Source: Mariprofundaceae bacterium (GTDB lineage Bacteria > Pseudomonadota > Zetaproteobacteria > Mariprofundales > Mariprofundaceae). From it: a stretch of DNA of 8,073 bases. The translations under genes and the position numbers were made by a program. The DNA is taken from positions 1 to 8,073 of the forward strand of contig JAUZQR010000333.1 of assembly GCA_030950865.1 (NCBI GenBank), given 5' to 3'. Shown one piece after another: positions 1-5,273 of this stretch. Under the pieces are notes generated by a model. The model saw only the letters and a list, made by a program, of their open reading frames with translations, was not told the origin of the DNA and did no database searches. Positions within the stretch are counted from its first letter, which is position 1. Every line of letters starts with the position of its first letter.

Positions 1-299
1 TTTTGCAGCTTCGTCAAGGCCATCTGAGTCATATCGATATTTTTGGATAATTTTTGTTGATTTATGTCCGTGGCGTGGGTTAGATATTCCTCTAGCCATA
101 GGTGATAAAGGTGAATGTTATGAGCAGCAATATCCAGAGAATTAGAAATTTTAGCATTTTGTACAAATGTTTTATCTGAAACACGCTCAAGAAGTATGTT
201 GCCTATCAGTAATACTATCACCACCACGATAAAGAATAGATAATACCAACGAGGCAGCGATAAGCTTGATTTTTGCTTTGCGATTATAGGCTTATCCAT
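1..299 (-). CDS. Membrane-anchored sensor-like protein, N-terminal fragment (runs off left edge)
   Basis: An open frame begins at the ATG at 299-297 and continues to the window edge without a stop, giving 99 residues. The start is supported by a GGAG Shine-Dalgarno at 308-305, 5 nt upstream. The protein opens with a short basic stretch (MDKPIIAKQK), then a single strong hydrophobic helix at about residues 19-37 (YYLFFIVVVIVLLIGNILL), then a hydrophilic, helix-prone region containing HLWLEEYL. An N-terminal anchor followed by a helical extracytoplasmic segment with an HLW(L/F)EE motif is typical of proteobacterial signalling proteins (histidine kinases, GGDEF proteins, chemoreceptors), where the output domain follows a second membrane helix. 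That output domain lies outside the window, so the class cannot be named. A nitrate or nitrite sensor is possible given the neighbours, but nothing here shows it. It is 80 nt downstream of moaC and may have its own promoter. Confidence 0.75.
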   Translation of the reverse strand, partial: MDKPIIAKQKSSLSLPRWYYLFFIVVVIVLLIGNILLERVSDKTFVQNAKISNSLDIAAHNIHLYHLWLEEYLTHATDINQQKLSKNIDMTQMALTKLQ

Positions 300-379
300 T
301 TTAACTCCAACATATCAATAACTTGACCATAAGGTATAATAACCACATTTTTTTTGCAATTATTAGGAACTAATATACC
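300..379. other. 80-nt AT-rich intergenic region between moaC and the sensor gene
   Basis: This is the longest non-coding gap in the window. It holds a small dyad (361-375), an eight-T run on the plus strand (A run on the minus strand), and the GGAG Shine-Dalgarno of the sensor gene at 308-305. Minus-strand stretches resembling a -35 (TTGCAA, about 359-354) and a -10 (TATACC) are present, but at poor spacing. A promoter for the sensor gene is plausible but not demonstrated. No intrinsic terminator with a U-run in the minus direction is visible, so read-through from moaC cannot be excluded. Confidence 0.6.
361..375. repeat. Short inverted repeat (6-bp arms, 3-nt loop) just after moaC
   Basis: TATTAG at 361-366 and CTAATA at 370-375 are perfect inverted arms around GAA. 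It starts 5 nt downstream of the moaC stop in the direction of transcription. The arms are AT-rich, and in the minus direction the stem is followed by A residues rather than T, so it does not have the form of an intrinsic terminator for the operon. It could be an operator for the sensor gene or a chance dyad in AT-rich DNA. Confidence 0.35.
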
Positions 380-853
380 CTATCTATGAAAATCTCCCGA
401 TTTTCCGCCCATTTTTTCTTCAAGCTGTATGTTGGTTAAGACCATGCCTTTATCCACGGCCTTGCACATGTCATAGATGGTCAGCAATGCTGCGCTAACT
501 GCCGTCAAGGCTTCCATTTCCACGCCTGTTTTGCCTTTGCATTTCACCGACACTTGCACTTTTAAGCCACAAGTTTCCGTAAGCTCTGAGAATGATACAT
601 CAATGCCTGAAAGCATGAGCGGATGACACATAGGAATCAAATCAGGTGTTTTTTTCGCTCCCATAATTGCAGCCACATCAGCAATAGCCAGCACATCGCC
701 TTTTTTGAGTTTACCTTGTTGAATATGCGCTAAGGTATTTTCCAACATGTGAATTTCACCGCTGGCAATGGCAGTGCGGGTCGTAATTTCTTTGTCGGAC
801 ACATCCACCATTCGTCCACGCCCTGCTTTATCGAAATGGGTTAAATCACTCAT
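380..853 (-). CDS. moaC: Cyclic pyranopterin monophosphate synthase MoaC
   Basis: MoaC converts the 3',8-cyclo-GTP made by MoaA into cyclic pyranopterin monophosphate, completing the first stage of molybdopterin synthesis in the cytoplasm. The 157 residues are full length for the family. The hallmarks are in order: [14 protein letters not shown] (residues 15-28), [20 protein letters not shown] (50-69), PMCHPL (74-79), GVEMEAL (110-116) and YDMCKAVDK (127-135). The family's catalytic residues are recognisable as K51, H77, E112, E114, D128 and K131, so it should be active. It is the last gene of the operon, starting only 2 nt after the modC stop. Its Shine-Dalgarno, AGGTGA (865-860), lies inside the last codons of modC, suggesting translational coupling. 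It is separated from its partner moaA by the three mod genes. The stop codon is TAG. Confidence 0.97.
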   Translation of the reverse strand: MSDLTHFDKAGRGRMVDVSDKEITTRTAIASGEIHMLENTLAHIQQGKLKKGDVLAIADVAAIMGAKKTPDLIPMCHPLMLSGIDVSFSELTETCGLKVQVSVKCKGKTGVEMEALTAVSAALLTIYDMCKAVDKGMVLTNIQLEEKMGGKSGDFHR

Positions 854-855
854 GT

Positions 856-1539
856 TTATTCACCTGTACTTTCAAAATATGGATTCCCGTCTTCACGGGA
901 ATGACGATTTATGGATACCATCAATTTTCCTTCGCGCATTCGCCAATGCTTCTGCGCCAATACTTTTGCATCTTCCACATCATGGCTCACCAAGATAATA
1001 GGTATCTGCAACTGCTTTTGCAGCCGTTGCAAAGCTTGGCGTAACCTTGCCCTAATGTCAGGCGCTTGTGCTGAAAATGGTTCATCGAGCAGCAGTATGC
1101 TTGGTTTACGATATATGGCGCGAGCCAATGAAACACGCTGCGCCTCACCTGTGGAAAGAACATCTGGTTTACGCTTGAGCAAATGTTTGATTTCTAATTG
1201 TTCAACAAGCTGTTCAAACCAAAGTAAACTTTCTTCATCCACGCCTAAAATGATGTTCTTCTCAATTGTTAACCACGGCAACAACACCGCTTCTGACCAA
1301 ACAAAACCAAGTTTTCGTTGCTCTGTGGGAAGCACAAAACCTGCACTGCTATCCAGCCACTGCTGCCCATGCATACATATCTGACCAGAAACTTCTTCCA
1401 AGCCTGCAATGCAACGCAGAAGCGTACTTTTACCAGCCCCATTCTCACCTGAAATAACAATCATTTCATTTGCAAATTCTGCATGCACATCCAAAAAAAG
1501 TGAGCCAAGCTGCGTGGTTAAACGAAGGTCATGTGTCAT
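856..1539 (-). CDS. modC: Short molybdate-type ABC transporter ATPase ModC (no TOBE domain)
   Basis: This is the cytoplasmic ATP-hydrolysing subunit that would power molybdate import by ModB. Walker A is GENGAGKST (residues 31-39), the signature LSTGEAQR (128-135), Walker B SILLLDEP (147-154) and the switch histidine H186 in LVSHD. Three motifs depart from consensus: the Q-loop position reads FVWSEA (79-84), with Ser82 where Gln is expected; the signature is LSTGE rather than LSGGE; and the D-loop reads SAQAP rather than SALD. At 227 residues it is much shorter than classical ModC (about 350) because the C-terminal TOBE/Mop molybdate-binding domain is missing. The last 15 or so residues ([17 protein letters not shown]) are largely encoded by a dispersed palindromic repeat. 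The ATG overlaps the modB stop by 4 nt (ATGA) and is preceded by a G-rich Shine-Dalgarno (1551-1547). Family assignment rests on the motifs and the modAB context; substrate specificity is inferred. Confidence 0.88.
   Translation of the reverse strand: MTHDLRLTTQLGSLFLDVHAEFANEMIVISGENGAGKSTLLRCIAGLEEVSGQICMHGQQWLDSSAGFVLPTEQRKLGFVWSEAVLLPWLTIEKNIILGVDEESLLWFEQLVEQLEIKHLLKRKPDVLSTGEAQRVSLARAIYRKPSILLLDEPFSAQAPDIRARLRQALQRLQKQLQIPIILVSHDVEDAKVLAQKHWRMREGKLMVSINRHSREDGNPYFESTGE
860..865 (-). promoter_or_regulatory. Ribosome binding site of moaC inside modC
   Basis: AGGTGA reads on the minus strand 6 nt before the moaC ATG. It overlaps the last sense codons (Gly-Glu) of modC, just downstream of the palindromic repeat in the modC tail. 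The modC stop codon and moaC start read TAA-AC-ATG. Confidence 0.7.
883..902. repeat. dRS3-like palindromic repeat within the 3' end of modC
   Basis: An 8-bp perfect inverted repeat, ATTCCCGT and ACGGGAAT, surrounds the loop CTTC. The 20-bp unit has the form ATTCCC-N8-GGGAAT, as in Neisseria dRS3 elements and the similar repeats dispersed in other proteobacterial genomes. Flanking bases extend the typical unit (GG before, GAC after, positions 881-905). It is read in frame by modC as HSREDGN (residues 213-219). A second copy lies in modA in the opposite orientation. Confidence 0.85.
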
Positions 1540-2207
1540 TTAGCTGCCCCCATATTCAATGCTGACCTATTGATACTATAAACCACCGACAACATCACAA
1601 AAGACAGCGCTAAAAGAATCAAAGCCAGCATCCAAGCTTCGGATTGCTGCTGCATTTCAACCATTTCGAACAACGCAATACTGGCAACTTTTGTTTCTCC
1701 TGGAATCGAGCCCCCGACCATCAATACCACACCAAACTCACCTATGGTATGGGCAAATGAAAGAGCCGCTGCGACAAGTATACCGCCTTTCGAAGCGGGA
1801 AGAATAACTTTTAATAAACGATGTTTTATGTTCAAGCTTTGAGCCTTAATAAGCTCCAACCAGTTTTTCGGAATAGCGCGAAATGCCTGCTGCATAGGCT
1901 GCACTGCAAACGGCAATGAGTATAAGACTGACGCAAACACCATGCCTGAAAATGAAAATGCTAAGGAGCTATCAAAAAGCATATTCCATGCTGAACCCAA
2001 CATCGAATCAGGCGCTATCATTAGCAAAACATAATAGCCAAGAACTGTCGGCGGTAATACCAAGGGCAATGCGACGATAATCTCCAAAACAGTGCGCCCT
2101 TTAAACGACTTAAATGCCAAAATATACGCCAAAGGCAGCCCAATCAGTAGCAGTAAAACTGTTGTTGTGAGTGCTAATTGCAATGAAATAATGAGTGAAT
2201 CAATCAT
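1536..2207 (-). CDS. modB: Molybdate ABC transporter permease ModB
   Basis: ModB is the inner-membrane channel subunit of the molybdate importer and works as a dimer with ModC on the cytoplasmic face and ModA outside. The 223 residues match the usual length. About five hydrophobic helices can be read (roughly residues 6-31, 42-64, 84-105, 141-165 and 192-213). Family signatures include LPLVLPPTVLGYYVLL (47-62) and ALSFAHTIGEFGVVLMVGG with IPGETKVASIALFE (148-181), which are highly characteristic of ModB. The cytoplasmic EAA coupling loop is degenerate: WLELIKAQSLN (116-126), with Asn at the usual Gly position. The ATG (2207-2205) overlaps the end of modA by 8 nt, and the stop overlaps modC by 4 nt, so the three subunits are probably translated in a coupled way. 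A purine-rich AAGAAAG stretch upstream is a weak ribosome site. Confidence 0.95.
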   Translation of the reverse strand: MIDSLIISLQLALTTTVLLLLIGLPLAYILAFKSFKGRTVLEIIVALPLVLPPTVLGYYVLLMIAPDSMLGSAWNMLFDSSLAFSFSGMVFASVLYSLPFAVQPMQQAFRAIPKNWLELIKAQSLNIKHRLLKVILPASKGGILVAAALSFAHTIGEFGVVLMVGGSIPGETKVASIALFEMVEMQQQSEAWMLALILLALSFVMLSVVYSINRSALNMGAAK

Positions 2208-2901
2208 GATTCTTTCTTGTCATTCCCGCCTTTGCGGGAATAACGGGTATTTGTGAGGTTAGCCCTCGATAAAAAAACTGTGCACTTGGTTTATCGGAAA
2301 GTAACACTGCAACATAAGGCACTTCTGCCAATGCTTTTCTTTTACCCACAACAGGTATAAAGCCTGCATCCACCAAACCTTTTTGCACCAACATTTGGGC
2401 TTGTAGCGCATTTTGTGCGTAAACAAACTTGGATTTTAATGCTTCCCATAAACCTTGCTTCTGCAACACCTTTTTGGTCGCCAAACCAAAAGGTGCGACA
2501 TCGGGGTTGGCAATGGCAATGTGTTGAATGCTTGCTTTCGTTAGCGGTGTGATATTATTCACCAACGTATCATCAACGATTAAACCAAGGTAACCCTGTC
2601 CTACCACGTATGTGGTAATAGCTTTACCCTGTTTTAGCAGCATCTCTGGTCGTACGTCATCGGCAGCAATAAACACATCAAAAGGCGCGCCTTGTATAAT
2701 TTGATTATACAAACGACCTGTAGAACCTGAAATTAAACGAATCTTCACACCATGTTCTTTTTCATAGGCTTGAGCTTGCGTTTGCATTTTTGTATATAAG
2801 CTAGAGGCAACAGCCACTGTGATGCTTTCTGTCGCCTGAGCAACAGAAACACAAAGAAATAAGCATGCAACAAGAACACCAGTTTCAATAGCTTTCGACA
2901 T
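2200..2901 (-). CDS. modA: Periplasmic molybdate-binding protein ModA
   Basis: ModA captures molybdate (or tungstate) in the periplasm and delivers it to ModB. I choose the ATG at 2901 (233 residues) over an in-frame TTG at 2913, because the ATG follows GGTGG (2911-2907) at 5-nt spacing and begins 1 nt after the moaA stop. Residues 1-23 form a signal peptide with a hydrophobic core and an AQA cleavage site before TES. Family motifs follow: VAVASSLYTKM (29-39), SGSTGRLYNQI (58-68), PFDVFIAADD (73-82), IANPDVAPFG (130-139) and NALQAQMLV (164-172). Ser/Thr in the ASS and SGSTG motifs are where ModA proteins bind the oxyanion. The C-terminus is unusual: after FFYRGLTSQIP the usual closing helix ending near a Gly-Tyr/Phe is replaced by VIPAKAGMTRKNHD, encoded by a dispersed palindromic repeat. 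The stop codon lies inside the start of modB. Confidence 0.93.
   Translation of the reverse strand: MSKAIETGVLVACLFLCVSVAQATESITVAVASSLYTKMQTQAQAYEKEHGVKIRLISGSTGRLYNQIIQGAPFDVFIAADDVRPEMLLKQGKAITTYVVGQGYLGLIVDDTLVNNITPLTKASIQHIAIANPDVAPFGLATKKVLQKQGLWEALKSKFVYAQNALQAQMLVQKGLVDAGFIPVVGKRKALAEVPYVAVLLSDKPSAQFFYRGLTSQIPVIPAKAGMTRKNHD
2222..2241. repeat. dRS3-like palindromic repeat within the 3' end of modA
   Basis: An 8-bp perfect inverted repeat, ATTCCCGC and GCGGGAAT, surrounds the loop CTTT, again giving a 20-bp ATTCCC-N8-GGGAAT unit. It is preceded by GTC (2219-2221) and followed by AAC. The flanks put it in the opposite orientation to the copy at 883-902. On the minus strand it is read in frame by modA as IPAKAGM (residues 221-227). 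It ends only 14 nt before the modB start codon, so a hairpin here in the mRNA could affect modB translation. Confidence 0.85.
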
Positions 2902-2902
2902 A

Positions 2903-3934
2903 TTAGCCACCAATATGAATCATCGAACGTTTTTCAGTATCACCATCAAAATTATATATGCCAACTTCTGGCTTTATCAATGCGGAGCGTAAAAATGTCG
3001 AACGAATATCTTCATCACTGCCGCCATTACGCATTAAATCACGCAAATTAAGTTGATCATCGGCAGGCAAGCATGAACGAAGTCCGCCATCGGCAGTCAA
3101 ACGCAAACGATTACAACCCTCACAAAAACGCTCTGACATCGGCATAATAAAACCCACATCACCCTTACCCGATTTAAGGGGTAAATACCGCGCTGCTGTA
3201 TTGCCTGTTTGCATGAGGGCAATATCAACGCGCGCTTGCACATTTTCTTGCGCCAAAACATCATCAATCGAAATGTAGTGTTTTTCCCAGTCCAGACCTT
3301 GTTTCATGGGCATAAGTTCAATAAAACGAATCGTTGCACCTATATCCGATGCAAAATCAATTAAATCAGCGACCTCATCATCATTAATACCCTTCATCAA
3401 TACCGTATTCAGTTTAATCGGGACAAACCCTGCATTTTTGGTGGCTTGGATGCCAGCCAATACGGGGGCAAGCTCACCACCCGTCAGCTTTTGAAAGCGC
3501 AGTGGGTTTAACGTGTCTAAACTGATATTGATACGATTTAAGCCTGCATTTTTGAGTTCCTGCGCATGTTTGGCGAGATATGTTGCATTACTTGTCATCG
3601 CCAAATCAGTAATGTCATCAATACTCGCGATTTTTTCAATCAGCTTGGGCAAATCACGACGCACCAAAGGCTCACCACCTGTAATACGCACCTTGCTTAC
3701 ACCCAAGGAAGCAGCAACTTCTACAATCCGTTCAATTTCTTCAAATTGTAGAATATGTGAGCGAGGCTCAGCTTGATATGCATCGGCACTGGGTCTGCAA
3801 TAATCACAACGCATATTACATCGATCAGTTACAGAAATTCTTAAATACGTCAGCTTGCGTGCAAAACGATCTATCAACTCTGTTTGAGAAGGTGCGCGCT
3901 CAAAGAAGTGGACTGGAGAGGCTTCAAACATCAT
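2903..3934 (-). CDS. moaA: GTP 3',8-cyclase MoaA (radical SAM)
   Basis: MoaA rearranges GTP to 3',8-cyclo-GTP using S-adenosylmethionine, the first step of molybdopterin synthesis. The 343 residues are the usual length. The radical SAM cluster motif is C39-N-M-R-C43-D-Y-C46, followed by RITGGEPLVRRDL (83-95), typical of SAM binding. The C-terminal, GTP-binding [4Fe-4S] cluster is ligated by C271, C274 and C288 (CEGCNRLRLTADGGLRSC). The protein ends in Gly-Gly (342-343), the tail needed for MoaA activity. It should therefore be functional. Two adjacent ATG codons (3934 and 3931) could both serve as start; the ribosome site is weak (AAGAAG about 12 nt upstream). It starts 17 nt after the porin gene and its stop is 1 nt from the modA start. 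Confidence 0.97.
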   Translation of the reverse strand: MMFEASPVHFFERAPSQTELIDRFARKLTYLRISVTDRCNMRCDYCRPSADAYQAEPRSHILQFEEIERIVEVAASLGVSKVRITGGEPLVRRDLPKLIEKIASIDDITDLAMTSNATYLAKHAQELKNAGLNRINISLDTLNPLRFQKLTGGELAPVLAGIQATKNAGFVPIKLNTVLMKGINDDEVADLIDFASDIGATIRFIELMPMKQGLDWEKHYISIDDVLAQENVQARVDIALMQTGNTAARYLPLKSGKGDVGFIMPMSERFCEGCNRLRLTADGGLRSCLPADDQLNLRDLMRNGGSDEDIRSTFLRSALIKPEVGIYNFDGDTEKRSMIHIGG

Positions 3935-3951
3935 AAGTGACGATTGTCTTC

Positions 3952-5232
3952 TTAAAATGCATATTGAGCAATGGCATAAGCAAATGTCGCTGAATCAGCC
4001 TTTCCACCATTACGCTCAGCTACCGCTGCTCCAGGATTGAAAATGCCATACTGAGCCACCAACTTCAAACCTTTCATGGCAGCAAGCTTATAAACAACCT
4101 TAAGATCAATTTCTGTACCTGCTTTGGTTTCTTTATACGTTGGAGAACCTGCAAAAACACTTCCTGTACCCACAACGTTAAGCCAATCACCAGTTGCTTT
4201 ATCCAACGATAGAAAGTGAACATTCCCTAAAAAAGTAAGTCCTTTGCTTGGTGTTGTTTTCACAGACAAACGAAGGTCTTTCATATTTGCCCAAGAAAAG
4301 AAATCCATTTCACCATAATGGGCGTGGTTGGTATGGAATGGGAATACAAAGTTTTTATGCGTATTCGGATCGCCTTTGTTATCCCCTGGGCTATAATCAT
4401 ACTCAATACCAAACCGTGTTTTCCATGTATTCAATGTATAACCTGCTTTCACAGCATAAGCTGATGCACTTTGTGACACGCCTGTTTTCCATGTGCCATT
4501 TTGAAAAACTGCTTCAGCAACAGCATCAAAACCATTACCTTTACCAAACAAGCGTGTGCCAAAGGTATTTACATTACGCCCCTTACCCACGGCTGCATGT
4601 TGATTGTGGCTCCAATTGATAAAATAAGCATCAATGCCTGATTTGGGCGCAATTGTATATGTTCCATAAGCTCCGATTAATGTACGATCTTCCCAAGTGA
4701 CCAAAGACTTGCCTTGCGGCACGGCTGTTGAAGGTGTCATGGAAACAATGTCTGCGGGATGTACTGCAAACACATCCAACTTGATGGATTCCGATTTGTA
4801 CATGCCCTTCACACCATCAAAGGTACGTGCCACATCTTTCCAGCCCAAATGACCCAATAAACGCTGATCTCCATAAACCAATTGCTGACGACCCAAGCGT
4901 AAAGAAAAATCACTGATATTATACTGAAGATAAGCTTGTAAAAGGTCTGCTTGTGAAAAGTTTTGTGTGCCATTGGCTGGGCTATTGTTTTGTATCGAAA
5001 TCGCTTGGGGCTGAAATAATACACTCACACCATTGCCAAAGTCTCCTTTGGTTTTGATATACAAACGTGAATCAAACTCCCAGCCTTTTTTATCAATGGC
5101 TGCGGAATTAAAATCAAAATTATTGAATGATTGATAGCGTTCTCGTAAATCTGCAGATGTCGTCCATTGGGCTGCATAAGATACACTTGAAAGGCACAGT
5201 GCCAAAGGCAATAATAATAATAATTTATTCAT
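3952..5232 (-). CDS. Alginate_exp-family outer-membrane beta-barrel protein
   Basis: This is a predicted outer-membrane channel of the alginate export (AlgE-like) superfamily. Residues 1-20 are a clear signal peptide (MNKLLLLLPLALCLSSVSYA) with cleavage before AQW. The mature part has alternating polar and hydrophobic strands, the family-like motif GRQQLVYGDQRLLG (114-127) followed by WKDVARTFDGVK (131-142), and ends in YAF with a terminal Phe, as barrel-assembly substrates usually do. At 426 residues it is close to typical family length. No alginate synthesis genes are nearby. Its place between nasA and moaA argues for a role in nitrate assimilation, most simply passage of nitrate, nitrite or molybdate across the outer membrane. 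That role is inferred from context only. The start has GGAG (5244-5241) 8 nt upstream and lies 41 nt after nasA. Confidence 0.85.
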   Translation of the reverse strand: MNKLLLLLPLALCLSSVSYAAQWTTSADLRERYQSFNNFDFNSAAIDKKGWEFDSRLYIKTKGDFGNGVSVLFQPQAISIQNNSPANGTQNFSQADLLQAYLQYNISDFSLRLGRQQLVYGDQRLLGHLGWKDVARTFDGVKGMYKSESIKLDVFAVHPADIVSMTPSTAVPQGKSLVTWEDRTLIGAYGTYTIAPKSGIDAYFINWSHNQHAAVGKGRNVNTFGTRLFGKGNGFDAVAEAVFQNGTWKTGVSQSASAYAVKAGYTLNTWKTRFGIEYDYSPGDNKGDPNTHKNFVFPFHTNHAHYGEMDFFSWANMKDLRLSVKTTPSKGLTFLGNVHFLSLDKATGDWLNVVGTGSVFAGSPTYKETKAGTEIDLKVVYKLAAMKGLKLVAQYGIFNPGAAVAERNGGKADSATFAYAIAQYAF

Positions 5233-5273
5233 ATTTTAAACTCCAAAAATTTATTTTATAATGACGTTTAGAC
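5233..5273 (-). other. 41-nt gap between nasA and the porin gene
   Basis: This is the longest gap inside the operon. It is very AT-rich, with the porin Shine-Dalgarno GGAG at 5244-5241 and a TATAAAAT-like stretch upstream on the minus strand that resembles a -10 box but has no convincing -35. There is no hairpin with a T-run, so I see no terminator. An internal promoter or an mRNA processing site is possible but not supported. Confidence 0.4.

Noticed and set aside
315..326. TCAA-N4-TTGA dyad as an FNR/NNR-type operator
   Set aside because: The half-sites are inverted relative to the TTGAT-N4-ATCAA consensus and only 4 bp long, so chance is the better explanation.
361..375. Dyad after moaC as an intrinsic terminator
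   Set aside because: The stem is only 6 bp and AT-rich, and it is followed in the minus direction by A residues rather than the T-run a terminator needs.
768..998. Plus-strand open frame containing MDSRLHGND
   Set aside because: It is antisense to moaC and modC. The MDSRLHGND string is the usual translation of this palindromic repeat family and not evidence of a gene.
911..1384. Plus-strand 157-codon open frame opposite modC
   Set aside because: It is Ser- and Cys-rich with no recognisable domain, and lies wholly antisense to a well-supported ATPase gene.
883..2241. The two palindromes as CRISPR or insertion-sequence ends
   Set aside because: Only two copies occur, 1.3 kb apart, with ordinary transporter genes between them; there is no transposase, spacer array or target-site duplication.
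4248..4619. Plus-strand 123-codon open frame opposite the porin gene
   Set aside because: Its composition is unlike a real protein, and the porin on the minus strand is intact from signal peptide to terminal Phe.
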